DNA of 64,000 nucleotides from Zygnema cylindricum. Taxonomy: Eukaryota > Streptophyta > Zygnematophyceae > Zygnematales > Zygnemataceae. Shown here in pieces: positions 23,485 through 35,532 of this stretch (the first letter of the stretch is position 1; every line of letters begins with the position of its first letter). The stretch spans positions 62,001 through 126,000 of the forward strand of contig JBBHKE010001075.1 of the NCBI GenBank assembly GCA_037447655.1. The letters are read 5' to 3'. The notes below the pieces were generated by a model. It was given only the letters and a program-made list of their open reading frames with translations, searched no databases and was not told the origin of the DNA. The translations under genes and the position numbers were made by a program.

Positions 23485-26400
23485 ATGTATTCGTACAACA
23501 TTTCTTCAATAGCAGGTGAAACATCGTCAAAAAAGAAAACATTTCAAAGTTTCCAGCCATGTGATATTGTTTCCAATGAATATCAGTGGCCTGAAAGCGT
23601 TCAAGAGTTGTTAGACTCGGTCGCTGATAGACGAATGATACATTGTTCTCCGGATTTTCTGACAGTCCTAATTTTAGATCTTCGTCGAGAGCTTCGTTTA
23701 GACGATGGCCATCCAAAGCTGAGAAATGCTGTTGAGTGTTTTTTTGAAGAGGTAAATTGTAAAAATTCCTTTGAATTCCGTTGTACTCTGTTTTTTCTTA
23801 CAAACTTTGATTTTTTTAATTTTGGTCAGAAAAACGCTTGTCTTTTTTTAGCATCCTCTCTCTTTGTCCGAGCCTGTCTAAACTTTGCATTGGACTCAAT
23901 TTTATCTCTGTTTGATTTCGTTTTGTTGTGTACTACAAATTTGAACTGATGCTTTTCCTTTTTTTCTTTCTTGTATAACTCACTTGCTTACTTGTAGCAT
24001 ATTTCTGACCATTAGAAATTTTCTTGAAGCTTCTTATTTTGTTTAATTTTTTTTTTAAGATTTTTTTTTTGTTCTTTCTTTGTTTCTTTTACCAATGGCA
24101 TGATTTGGAGAATAAATACCCTTCTATAATAATGTATATAAGGCTGAGTTTGTGTAAAATGTTTATAACTGTAGCTTGTTTCATTTAAGAAATTTTCTTT
24201 AAGCTTTTTTTCTTTTCTTTAGGTTTTGGAGAGTGAACGCTGTTCTTTTATGATGAAGACATTGCCTCAAATCGCAAAACTTGCTCTCCGACTCCCCCGC
24301 CTTTTGAATGAAAATGGAGCCGACAATTTGGCCAGAAAATGTGATAAACCAACTGCACTCAGGATATTAAATGCTGGCCAACAAGGAATGGTTCTTATCA
24401 GCCGGGTAAATCGTTCTTGTACTTCTCGTACTTTTCAGCACTCTTTTTTTATCGCTTTTTTTTCAAAATTTGACGCTTAGTCTGTAAAAACCGTTTTAAG
24501 GCACACATTTTCAGATGAAAGATAAGGAGCATTTTCCACATTATTTCGTGTAAGCTCCAAACAGTCCATGTGGAAACTTCTAGGCAATATTTTCTACATT
24601 GACTACTCTGGTCATAATAATTTATGTGTTGCTCCAAGGGTTTAATAGACGACATTAAATATTTGTGTATGCTGAGTACCAGTCAGAATTTTGAGGTTAA
24701 AATTTTGAAACATCTAATAAACTGAGTGTGAGACGGTCAGAAAGATACTGATTTCATGTTGCAAGGAAACTTCCCTGGTAGAGGTCAAAATTATTATGCA
24801 TCTAATAAACTGAGTGTGAGAAAGATACTGATTCTTTAGTACAAGACGGTAACTTCTCCTGAGATAGAACTCTATGTGGCTAAGACACTTATTTCCACCA
24901 TTATCTCTGAATGTGATCCTATAAGCTGTCAAAATTTTCAGTAATTTTTAGTGTAGAGAACTTTATGACCATCAAAATTTGTTGATGAAATGTGTTAAGA
25001 TTTTCTGTAGTTAGTGTGGAAAACTTTATTGTTATTGAGATGCAGACATGTCTGATTCCATTTGGAGAGCGCCAGTCAGAAAGTAATATCCTTACCTTTC
25101 CATCTCAACCGTCGAATAACAATCCGGCAAGTGTGCATGGAGAAAAGATGCATTAAGTGGTGAAAAAAGAATAGACGCTAACAGCGATTCGCGGTGTATT
25201 GTTAATTATTTATTATTCTTGAAATTTGTTAATGCTATGTGAAAATGCAGGAGCTGGCTGCCGCGATTTTGGCTTCGGCCTTTTTTTGTCTTTTTCCGAC
25301 TGGTGGACGACAAGAGCTTCACCTTCCTGATATCAACTTTGATGGATTTTTTGCGTAAGTTTCCTTTTAAGTTTTTATCCATTTGCCAAACTCGCTTTGC
25401 AACCTTTTTACACCTTCTTTTTCCGTTTGTTTTCTAATTAGTTTTGGCTAGTTTTGAGCTTGTTTATAAACACTTATTCCGCTGTTTATAGACAGTGTAT
25501 TTAAAAGTCATCAATCTTTTACCACCTTTACATCCTAATAAACACTTGTTTGGGTATTTAAACATAATTTATGAAAAAACAATGACAAAAAAAAGGATGA
25601 ATTGTTTTTTGGATCAGTTACTGAAATTGATAATAATAAAATGTTTGCAGACGATTGGACTCTGACGACCACGTAAAAGTAAAAAATAAGTTGAAATGTA
25701 TTATGGAATACTTCAAGAGTTTTCAAAATAGTGTATCTTCAAGTGGTAATATTTCCTTCGAGCGCAAAGTCCTCGAACATGAATATTCGTGGGATAGAGA
25801 AAGGTTTTGGAAACGTCGAAACACACCACTTTGTACACTTTCGGTAAGACAACTGACTATTTTTTTTCAGCTACACGAATCCATTTGTCTAATTTCTTTC
25901 AGATCTTATAAAATCATTTGATACAGAGATCTAAAATATTGTTGTTATTATCTTTGTTTTTGTTTTTTTTACAGGTCGACAAAAGTGGCAGTATTGAGGA
26001 TATCGGAAGAAGGTGTCTTGAGGTTGACTTTGCGAATACGTATTTGGGAGGAGGAACATTACGAGGGGGTTGTGCCCAGGTATAGTTTTTCCAGAGAGGG
26101 AGTGGAGAGGGATGGGGGAGAGAGGGGGAGGGTAGAGGATAGAAAGGTAGGGAGGGAGAATGTTCCAGAGAGGGGGGAGGGGGAGAGGGAGGATGGGGGA
26201 GAAAGACTGAGAGAGGGGGGAAGCAAGGGAGGGTTGAGGATAGACACCTAGAGGGAGAGACAGAGCGGGTAAGAAAGAGGAAGAGGGATAGAGTAGGGAA
26301 ATAGAAGAAGGAAGAGGGAGGAGGGAGAGAGAGAATGTGGGAAGGGAGTTGAAGAAAATTTATATTTTCTCAAATTTCTATAATAATTTTTTTATTCTGT

Positions 26401-29400
26401 CAGGAAAAGTTGATCCATGGATTTTTTTGAAGCCTTGAAACACATGGATATAATTTCCCGATCTGCAATTTCTTCATTTCTTCATTTCTCTGTTTCTTTT
26501 CTTAATTTCTTGATTTTTTTTTATTTTTTTTCATTATTCCTTTATTTTTTTATTTCAGTATTCCTTTATTTTTTTATTTCTTTACTTCTTTACTTCTTTA
26601 CTTCTTTATTTCTTTATTCCTTTTATTTCTTTCACAGATATTGGAACGTCGGTGAGTGTAAAATCATAAATTCTTGTTAATAACACTATTTAAGTGGCCC
26701 GAATTGAGCCGCGTGGCAAAACATAATTTAGTGTAGTTTAAACTAATAAAGTATTAACCCTAATAATTCACTTACTCTAATAGAGATGGGTGCAGTGTAG
26801 TCATTGGTATATAACATGTTTAAAGATGTATATAAAAATATAATATGTGTATAATATAGTATATATATAAAACCGCAAATATAATTTGATGTTTATGTTT
26901 CTTTTTCAATTGTTTTTTCCCAGGAGGAGATACGATTTGTCACTTTTCCGGAACTTATTGTGGGAATGCTTTTTTGTCCCCGAATGGGGAAGAGGGAGAC
27001 AATTGAAATAGTTGGTGCCGAATGTTTTAGCACATATCAGGGGTAAAATATTTTCTTTAAGAATATTATAGGAAAAATAATCTTAAAAAATATTTTATTT
27101 AGAATGTATCATTTAGCAAATTTATCAACATCTGCAGTACTGGAATTTATCTCTTTTCAAAACTGTCAATAAACGTGAGGTATATTCATTTTTTTTCTGC
27201 AGTTTTGAGTTGAAGGCATTTTTTTTACCTTCATTTCGCTTAAATTCGTTTCGGATCTCATATAAAACTTTTACCAATGTTTCTTTTAGAACTTGATTAA
27301 CTGAACAAATTTTCCTAAGAAAAAAATAATTAAACTGTTAAAAAAATAAATTACCTGTACAATATTTCCTACGCAAAAAATGTAATCTCTGATTAGAACA
27401 TGGATGACATTTTTATGTGAATACTCCCGTAAACGACTGATATTTGAGAATCCTAAAAAAAATCCAGAACTTATAAGTTCTAATGGTAATCTTTTGGTCA
27501 AAATTTTTGTATCGTTGACCTTCGAGAATGATCGAAAAAAATCCAAAGTCCGAGTGTCGACTTTTTGTCGTGGCTGTTTTGGACTAACATTCAAGCTGGT
27601 CTTGTTTACCTTTGAAACTGAAGCAATAATACTAAAAGTATTTGCTGAACATCCATTTCAAATATTGTATGACATTCTTCTGGTTCATAAGAGAATGTTA
27701 GAACAATTTGAATGTTTATGAGTTCTGGGAAATTTTGTGACAGTTTTGGACCAACATTCAAATTTTTTAAAACCCGTACTCGACGGGACGAGACCGACAG
27801 GGATGAATGGGGAAGAAGACGCAATAGAATAATTGCAATGGACGCCATTGATTCTGTGAAGGAAGGGCAATCTCAATGCTGGGGAATTAATAGGGAAATT
27901 GTCAGGTTGGTTTTCAAAATTTAGTGTCCCTCAATTCTATTGAAAGATTTCATCTCTTTCACAATGGTTCTTGCTATTTTGTTAGCGAAAAAGAATGTGG
28001 ATTTGTTAATTTTGTTGTAATTGTCATGATCATTTCTATAATCAAGCCTTGTTTAAACGTTCTCGTAATGATTATACATATATTTGTTCGACTAACTGAG
28101 TTCATTTCTAGTGGGAAAACTTTGTTGAAGCTTGATTTTCATATCCTACTCAACGTCGATTGTTTTGTTTACAAAAGTTAAATATGTTTAGCGTTTATAA
28201 CCAATACAAATTTCAATTTTAAATGAAGTGTTGCTAAGTTAAACTTACCAGATTCTTTCAGATCTCCTAGGTTGTCACGTCCTGCATTCCTTTTGTTTGT
28301 ACGTCATCACACCTGTTCATAAAAAATTAAACAAGAAGAAGAGATTTGAAAATGAACCTTTGAATTTCCAAGACATGTCTGTTTGCTTTCTATATAAGTC
28401 AAAGTAGTAACTGAACGAGTAAAAGCAGATTTCGAATCCATTCAACTTGTGTGCTTGTTTTTATTTATAATAGTTTTTAGTACTTTTTGGGTACTTCTTT
28501 TTTACTTTTAGCTAACTATACATCTGGTATTTCTGCACCAGGGAACTGGATAAAGCATTTTGTGGGTTCTGCCAAACCGAGGGAAAAATTCTGGGACTAA
28601 ATAAGGTACTTCCAAACTTTTTTAAGATGGGGAGGGAGGGGGGGGGAGGGAGGGAGGGAGAGGGAGGGAGGGAGGGAGAGGGAGGGGGAGGAGGGAGGGA
28701 GTGGGAGGGGGGAAGAGGGGGAGAGGGAGAGGGGGAGGGAGGGGGAGAGGGAGGGGGAGGGGGAGAGGGGGAGGGAGAGGGAGAGGGAGGGGAAGAAGGA
28801 GAGAGGGAGGGGGAGAGGGAGGGGGGGAGGGAGAGGGGAGGGGGAGGGCGAGGGGGAGGGGGAGGGGGGGAGGGGGGGAGGGGGGGAGGGGGGGGAGGGG
28901 GGGAGGGGTAAAATCATAAAAAACGAAAAAAAAATGAAATAAGCGCATGAATCGAACGAATAAATTGAAAAAAGAAAACAAGGTTAAAAAATATATATAT
29001 ATAAAAAGAATATGAAGATAATGAAGATAAAACAACGAACAATAACAAAAATAAGATAAAAAAAACTAAAAAAAAAAAAAAAAAAAGTGAAAAAAGAAGT
29101 GAAAGGAGTAAATAAAAAAATAAGAAAAAACAAAGAAATAAAATAAATCAAATTAAATTTCAAATTTGCACAAAAAAATGAAAGAAAATAAAAAAAATTG
29201 ACCCAAAGATAAAAAAAAAACAGGAAAAAGAGAAAAGAAAAGAAAAAGAGAGGGAGGGGGAGGGGGAGGGTGAGAGGAAGGGGGAGAGCTAGGGAGAGAG
29301 GGAGGGAGAAAGAGAGGGAGGGGGGGAGAGAGAGAGGGAGGGACGAAGAGGGAGTGGGAGAGGGAGAGAGAGAGAGAGGTTCGTGTTTTGCCAAGCCTTA

Positions 29401-31341
29401 ATTTCTGAAAGTAATTCACCGTTCACCACAATGAGCGGATGGAGAAAAATATACGGATGGTAAAATAAATACGGATGGTATAATATATGGATGACGGCAA
29501 AATTTTACGTAATTTGTGGTCTCCAGTAATTCCCCATTAATTTTCCATTAGTTTATAAGATCGTCCACTCCAATTTTGTGCAAAACCAGGAATAAATTGC
29601 ACTAAAACATCAATATGCCCCAGTCTAATCACAAAGACCTAATCGGAACCTTGAAATTATTTTTTTGTCTTGGGAAGTATTAAAATATTTGTCCTTTGAA
29701 AGCTTTATTTGAAATATTCTGGATTTTCTCTCACGGCTGCAGGAGAAGTTGGTTCCAATTGCAACTGGAAATTGGGGTTGTGGTGTTTTTGGAGGAGACC
29801 CGGAAATCAAAAGTATGATTCAATGGGCAGCTGCCTCAAAGGTGATACTAAATACTCAGACAATTAATAAATTATACTTTACTAATAAACTATAATTCAT
29901 AAAATAAATCTCTATCTGATATAACAACTATCCTAAAGATGGACATCGTTAACAGTAAACGTAATTGCATGTGAAATCGTTATCTAAACACTTTCTTGAA
30001 TAAACCTAGGATAAACTATTTGAAAGAATACTTTGTTAATGCGAGTTACAAAAGGATTCTAAAAGAGAAACAAGAGGGTTTGTTTTGCAGGCAAATCGAC
30101 CGGAGTTAGTGTACTTCACAGATGGAGTGATCAAAATGGACCGTCTTCAACAGGTACAAAAACAGTCTTCATTTCTTTTATTGTACAATCTTTGGCTATC
30201 GTAAGATGCGTACCGTCAGTGTTTCTCATAACATTCTAATAAACATGGTCTCCTAAAATTCTCGCCATTAACTGATTTCTTTCGTACCGCCAACTCTATT
30301 CCCCGTGTAAGAATCTCTTACTTCGTACTCCTTAGTCTTTTTGCTGACATCACAATAAGGGACAGGTTGTGGTATTTGTCAATGAAAGAGGTTTTGATGT
30401 TGGAGAACTTTGTTCGAATCTAATGGAGTATGGAGAACGTCAACGTTCGCAGGGATTCTTTACCTGGTTATTCGAATTGTACTCGTCTGGTGAGTTATAT
30501 AAGCCTAAAAACTGACGCCAATTGACAATAAACTTAAACATAATGAGATATATAGCCCAGAACTAACGCCAATAGACTTCAGTTTCGCAGGAGTTTCTCT
30601 CTAAATGTTCATATTCGGTACCTAATTAGGTGTCACAGATGTTCAATGGTAAAGAATTGAAACTAGTTGTGAAAAACACGGAATCAATGATGTTGTTCCT
30701 TCTTTTGCAACACCAAAGGAACCTACATTTATTTTTAAGTGGTCCCAGGCACAAATTTTTCTTGTCTTCTTAATGGAAAAACCACCACTAAATCTTTTAA
30801 CGGTTTCTTCCTCACAGGACCGCGGCCCTCTGATTACAAATCGAGTGCGAACTATTGGTCTCAATTAGAATCTATATTCTTCAAAGAAGAAAAGCCTTGT
30901 CAGCAAGACACAAGTGTCAGAGGACATGACCATCCACTAGCTGCGAGCGGGAGTGAGAGGGAGAGAGAGGGGGGGAGAGAGGGGGAGGGGGAGAGGGGGA
31001 GAAGGGGAGAGGGGGAGAGGGGGGGGAAGGGGGGAGGGAGAGGAGAGGGAGAGGGGAGAGGGGAGAGGGAGGGGGAGAGGGAGAGAGTGGGAGAGAGGGG
31101 GAGGGAGAGAGTGAGAGAAAGGGAAAGGGAAAGGGGGAAAGAGAGAGCGAGGGAGAGAGGGTTCAATACTGGGAGGGTACTGTATTGTATTGTCCAGTCC
31201 GAATTATGGTTGAGAGGGAGTCATGGAGGAAGAGTCTCAAAAAGTGTGTATGTCTGTCTATATCTGCCCGTACGGCCTGGTACCAGACAGTACAGTGAGA
31301 CGTTAGAGTGGGACGCTGGTAACAGTTTGCGCCTCCGCTGA
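23485..31341 (+). CDS. PARG: Poly(ADP-ribose) glycohydrolase, copy C with low-complexity tail
   Basis: This is the third PARG paralogue, on the plus strand. Exons: 23485-23751, 24223-24405, 25251-25354, 25651-25843, 25975-26079, 26924-27042, 27744-27905, 28542-28605, 29743-29841, 30091-30153, 30366-30489 and 30818-31341. All phases join, giving 668 codons plus stop. Seen: [42 protein letters not shown] / EEIRF, TYQGFGPTF (Phe at the second Tyr of the YxGY loop), [23 protein letters not shown] and [12 protein letters not shown]. Introns are larger than in A or B and contain GA-rich tracts at 26,090-26,340, 28,627-28,912 and 29,240-29,380, and a MITE near 26,650-26,800. The last exon begins GPRPSDYK and then reads in frame through a (GAGAGG)-type repeat, adding an Arg/Glu/Gly-rich tail before the stop at 31339-31341. 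The catalytic core call is firm. Whether the tail is translated or removed by splicing is unknown. Confidence 0.88.
26090..26340. repeat. GA-rich microsatellite in PARG-C intron 5
   Basis: GGGAGAGA-type purine repeats begin within about 15 bases after the exon 5 donor. Long open frames across it are compositional artefacts. Confidence 0.85.
26650..26800. mobile_element. MITE family 2 copy in PARG-C intron 5
   Basis: It shares TAACACTATTTAAGTGGCCCGAATTGAGCCGCGTGGCAAAAC-type text (read in parts) with the 1,740-1,930 copy and ends CTCTAATAGAGATGGGTGCAGTG. The left end is indistinct. Confidence 0.5.
28627..28912. repeat. G-rich purine repeat in PARG-C intron 8
   Basis: Nearly pure (GGGAGG)n-type sequence of about 285 bp starts some 20 bases after the exon 8 donor. 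The strand asymmetry and G-runs suggest G-quadruplex or triplex potential. A related purine tract follows at 29,240-29,380. Confidence 0.85.
30950..31165. repeat. GA-rich repeat within the PARG-C last exon
   Basis: GAGAGGGAGAGAG-type repeats remain open in the PARG frame and would encode an Arg/Glu/Gly-rich tail. Confidence 0.8.
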
Positions 31342-31840
31342 TTGCGGAAGTCCGTTCGATCGTACGGGAATCGTGCGTGAAAGATAGGCTGGCAGTTTTG
31401 TGGTAGTCCGTCAGAGGATTTAGCAGAAAGTGTGTATCGCTTGAGTTGTACGGCTTTATGTACGAAAAAGCAGCCGTGAGTAGGATCTTTCGGGTGATTC
31501 GGGCCGTAATGTCCTGTAGTGCTGTAGAATGTCGGCAGGCGAGCGGGTTGTCTGGGTCGGGATTGGTCGAGACGGTCCTTTAAGTGACGTGTGTCACAAT
31601 GTCCTGTTGTATGTACACTATTGCAAAGAAGCATTAATGCAACTGGTCTGGAATTCTTAAAAATGTTTTAACACTAACCATTACATCTATGAAATCATTG
31701 TTTTATTTTCTCTCTCTCGATCTCTCGTATATGCTTGATGCCTTTGCTTCTCTATTGTATGACGGTAAATGGCTGATGGTACATATATTGTTTAGATTCA
31801 TCTGATTTTTTTTCCAATTGGACCTTGTTTGGCGATTTAA
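31342..31840. other. Downstream of PARG-C, no gene recognised
   Basis: The segment is locally more GC-rich than its surroundings and has an open minus-strand frame at 31,221-31,634 without family resemblance. No poly(A) signal is assigned with confidence. Confidence 0.3.
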
Positions 31841-31848
31841 CAATACAT

Positions 31849-32154
31849 CATAGTTCAAAAGTAGGTGAAAGTAGGCCCATACAATATGCCTATTGTACGC
31901 AAAACATGCAATATAACCTTAAGACCCATATTGTATTCGGACTAATTCGGACCGATTAAAACACTCAGACCAAAAATTAGACCAATTAAAACATTCGGAC
32001 CAACAAATTTTATTTACACCGTCAGACTCGGACGATCGGACGGTCGCTGATCAAAGTAGCGATCTAAGAAGATCACATGAAAAGCCCATAACACAACTTA
32101 CGATAAAGGCGCCGACCAAAGGCCTACAATAAAAACGCCTACTTTTGAACTATG
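31849..32154. mobile_element. 306-bp hAT-like MITE
   Basis: The perfect inverted ends are CATAGTTCAAAAGTAGG and CCTACTTTTGAACTATG. The perfect 8-bp flanking repeat is CAATACAT (31841-31848, 32155-32162). There is no ORF. The terminus resembles that of the 3.1-kb hAT (CATAGTT.TTCAAAA), so that family may have mobilised it. Confidence 0.9.
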
Positions 32155-32499
32155 CAATACATCTTCTTAGAATAGCTTTTGTAAACAAAATCTCAATTGC
32201 GTCATTGCAAGGGACATCTTTCATCTTCCATTCACTTTAAGAGTTACACGATACCAATGTTTGTTTTTACTAGAAGGCCAACTGGGATAATACCCTTTTA
32301 CAACGACCAAACAAATATCTCATATAAAGGAAAGAAAAGAAAGAATAAAGAAAGAAAGAAAAAATTGGTTTACGTCCACAAGATAATCGATGCATGGGAA
32401 CCTTAAACGTGAACGTCACAACGTACTATTTTATAAAAAGCAACATAACTATAATGCACATAACCTCTCTAAAACTGTTGTGTATTGGAGGCCCCTTGT

Positions 32500-32644
32500 C
32501 GATATTCAATATGTACCTAATTTGGGTACCCGATAATCGATAAATCGTTTCGATATATCAAGGAGGTTAATTCCGCGATATTTCGGCCATGCCGATGAAT
32601 TTATATAGTGATATATCGAGACAACGTTGGGTCTCAACAAAAAA
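32500..32644. repeat. TATCGATA-type repeat, truncated at the assembly gap
   Basis: GTACCCGATAATCGATAAATCG and GATATATCGAGAC words match the element at 52,151-52,532. The segment runs into N bases. Confidence 0.5.
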
Positions 32645-32654
32645 NNNNNNNNNN
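32645..32654. other. Assembly gap (10 N)
   Basis: Ten undetermined bases; the true gap size is unknown. Confidence 1.
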
Positions 32655-32729
32655 TGGCGTAAAGAGTTTAAGTTAAATGAATCTAGTACATTACAATAGT
32701 TTAAATAGTAATGAAACCCTATATCTCCT

Positions 32730-32990
32730 AACGGACTTCTACGACAGACTAGTTAGAGCTAACGGCTACGCCGCGCTCTGCCGGTCGGGGGTTCTAGTCC
32801 TGCCGGACTCAACCTTTTGTTGAGAGTGGCTTAAGCCACTCTTTAGTCCTTCCTATGGAGTTGAGGCAGCCATGGCTCCATTGCTCTCTCTCTCTCTCCT
32901 TTAGTGACTACAACAAGTATGGGGGCGAGAGAGAGAGAAGAGATAGAGGCAGGCTGCCTTCATTTTCTTTTCATGTTTTCTAATAAATTT
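32730..32990 (+). repeat. tRNA-derived SINE-like repeat, copy 2
   Basis: TAGTTAGAGCTAACGG (A-box-like) and GGGGGTTCTAGTCCTGCC (B-box-like) are followed by GAGGCAGCCATGGCTCC and CT repeats. It shares the AGGCAGCCATGGC core with the copies at 7.7 and 35.2 kb. It abuts the truncated copia element. Confidence 0.6.
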
Positions 32991-33039
32991 AGACCTAGAA
33001 AATATACTCAAAACTACTTATTTCAACAAAACCTTTGTC

Positions 33040-34135
33040 GCAGCATGAGTTAAAGAAGAATTTAGAGAAATCAGCGCAGATCGTGGGATTTATATTAGAG
33101 GTACAGGTGACCTGTTAATCATCATTATTATTTACATAGATGATTTAATTCTCGCATGTCCTAGTAAATCCTCTATTCATCAAGTCAAAGGCATTCTCTC
33201 ATCCTATTGGCCTATGACCGATTTAGGTTATCTTGAGTATTGCTTAGGCATCATTATTTTACGTCAAAGGTTTGCACGCATTTTGCAAATGAATCAACAG
33301 CAATACATTGTTGATCTTCTTGAGCATTTGGACATTTCCGATTGCAATTCGGTGCCTACTCCCCTTGATCCCAATACCACTCTCACAAAAGTGTCCTCCG
33401 ATGGGAATGCCCAAAGAGATATACGCTCATTCTATCGATCGATTATAGGAAAATTGATGTATGCTATGTTTGGTACACAGCTGGATATATGTATCGTCGT
33501 TTGTCTTTTGTCTCAATTCTCGCATTGTGCCACTCAAACTAATCTCCAAGCCGCCAAGTGTGTCCTTGAAGAACGAAACATCTTCACCTCACCTTTTCCC
33601 ATACTTCTCCTCCCTCGCATTCCCCCTCTTCTTTTTCTCCGGACACTTCCATTGTTGGATTTTGCGATGCGGATTGGGGAAATCAACCCAACGATCGTCG
33701 TTCCATTTCTGGTGTATGTTTTTCTTTAGGTGGTGGCCTCATCTTTTGGTCATCCCGTAAACAAACCACCGTTGCTCTTTCCTCGACGGAGGCGGAATAT
33801 ATGGTCGGCACTACCGCCCAAAATTAGCTATTTGGTTCCGACGCCTTCTTTCCGATCTCTCTTTTCCTCCATCTTCTCCCACCTCTATTTTTTGTGACTC
33901 TCAAGGAGCTTTGGCTTTTACGAAAATCATACCCATCATATATGCACAAAACATATTGACATTCAATTTTATTTTACGCGTGATAAAATTCTTGATGGCA
34001 CCAATTATTTCCCTCATTTTGACTCCGACTCTGAACTTGCCGATTTTCTCACAAAACCTCTTCCACGTCCCTTATTTCATCATCATGTTTAGTATGCCAG
34101 TCTTCATGACTAAACATGCTTTAATCAAGGGGGGG
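33040..34135 (+). mobile_element. Ty1/copia retrotransposon, 3' part (RT end, RNase H)
   Basis: The plus strand reads IIYIDDLILACPS (RT active-site YxDD), MTDLGYLEYCLGI, QQYIVDLLEHL and CNSVPTPLDPN. A shifted frame then gives STEAEYMVGTTAQ (RNase H) and DSQGALAF. The tract AAGGGGGGG at 34,127-34,135 is the polypurine tract, directly followed by TGTTGAAATAC. Gag, integrase and the RT N-terminus are absent, cut off near 33,040. Frame changes after about 33,590 make it non-functional. Confidence 0.88.
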
Positions 34136-34590
34136 TGTTGAAATACACTTAAAGCATTCTACACTACTTGTTGTTCTCTACACTACTTTTAGAGTCCTAT
34201 TTGCTACGCTATAAGTCTAGTACTTTGGTTTAGCGTTCTGTACTCTATTTAGTGGAATGTACATACCTTTATCAAAATTGATGATTCTTGCGTAGGAATT
34301 CTTTTGACTTAGATTCCTTTTACCGTAACTAGTTGTACCTTCCTAAGCTAGGCTCTAGATTAGATTAGATGTACCTTTTAGAGCCTTTTCGGCTACCCTT
34401 TACTTCCTCTTACTATAAGACTCTCGTGTGTCGTCATGTAAATTATCTAATCTAAAAGACACTCAAATGACAAACCTCTCACTTGTTTCCTTGATTGTCG
34501 TTACTCCTTTCCTGTCTTCTCTATCTAGGCCTTTTTTTCATTTTTTGCCTATCTTGATATTTTCGTCATAGTAATCTTTTCGGCCTTTTT
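34136..34590 (+). repeat. 3' LTR of the copia element (right end approximate)
   Basis: It starts TGTTGAAATACAC directly after the polypurine tract. The right end is not fixed: no 5' LTR exists in the window for comparison, and hAT-derived sequence begins at about 34,590. Confidence 0.55.
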
Positions 34591-35532
34591 TATGGCATCA
34601 CAGTCAATACTTTCTGTCTGGTAAACTGAACAGACAATTTACGGTAATTGTACGATTTTTTACGAATAATCTACGGAATTTGATGAAAAGATACGTTGCC
34701 TATACTAGTACTTTCTGTGCGATAAACTGATTAGAAATTTCATGGATAATGTACGAAAGTTTATCTTTCATGTAGGGACAATTTTGAAAAGAGACGTTGT
34801 AGCATCATATTGTTTGGGCGCGAAAAATTTAAAATGTGAACGAACATCTTCTTCTAATTTTTGAAAAAAAGTTGCCATGAAAACTTGAAAGAGAATATTG
34901 AAGGAAGACGCCATTATTAACGCCACGGCAGTAGACAGTGAAATTGTCGTTGAAGCCATTGTTGAAGAAGTTACAGACCTCGAAAGAAGCAGCCATTTAG
35001 TTTAATGTGATTGTTTTTTGTTTATAATATTAACATGTTACGTCGTGCAATGCTAATTCATGAAAAATGTCATGTACATATGGCGTGTACTTTGTTTTTT
35101 GCAATTGCATGCTCTTGGAGAAGTAGAGAGAGAAGGCCATGGCTGCCTGTGAGATAGATTGAGACAGACTCTGACAAAAAGTATATTGAGACAGATTCTG
35201 TGAAAAAGTAGGCCATTTCTAGGATTTGAACTTGGCCCCACAGTTTGTCACATCATCATCGGAGAGCGTTGTCCGTAACCAGTCGATGTAGATATTATGA
35301 TATACATTTGGAGTGTGATAATTTTTTAAATCATTATAATTTTTTACCGCTCATTTAACGGAAAACGTACAAACTGCGGTAAATGTTTGATTCGATTTTT
35401 TTTACACATACGGAATTGTACGAACAGGAATTCATAAACGATTTTTACGATTTTTTCAAATCGACCTCTCCGATTTCTACGTATTATTCGTGCGTTTGAA
35501 TCGTGTATAAAATGCGTTTTGAACAACTATGG
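34590..35532 (-). mobile_element. Internally deleted hAT copy (inverted relative to 7,444-10,552)
   Basis: Read on the minus strand, 35,532-35,040 matches 7,444-7,960 (terminus CCATAGTTGTTCAAAACG, then the SINE body). 34,960-34,600 matches 10,110-10,460 (CTGCCGTGGCGTTAATAATGG). About 2.1 kb containing the transposase is missing between them. The distal end appears truncated beside the copia LTR. Confidence 0.75.
35040..35300 (-). repeat. tRNA-derived SINE-like repeat, copy 3 (inside the deleted hAT)
   Basis: The minus strand carries GACTGGTTACGGAC, AAGTTCAAATCCTAG and CAGGCAGCCATGGCCTTCTC, in the same order as copy 1 and at the equivalent place in the hAT. Confidence 0.6.

Noticed and set aside
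27404-27721. 105-codon open frame in PARG-C intron 6 containing GCFGLTFKL
   Set aside because: It resembles the start of exon 7 (GFGPTFKF) over a few residues, perhaps a small local duplication, but is not supported as an exon because the true exon follows at 27,744.
28597-28917. Long open frames on both strands through the G/C-biased purine tract
   Set aside because: Pure (GGGAGG)n sequence has few stop codons. The peptides are Pro/Ser/Leu or Gly/Glu repeats inside a PARG-C intron.
31221-31634. 137-codon minus-strand open frame after PARG-C
   Set aside because: No family resemblance, and it overlaps the end of PARG-C in antisense. Not enough to call a gene.
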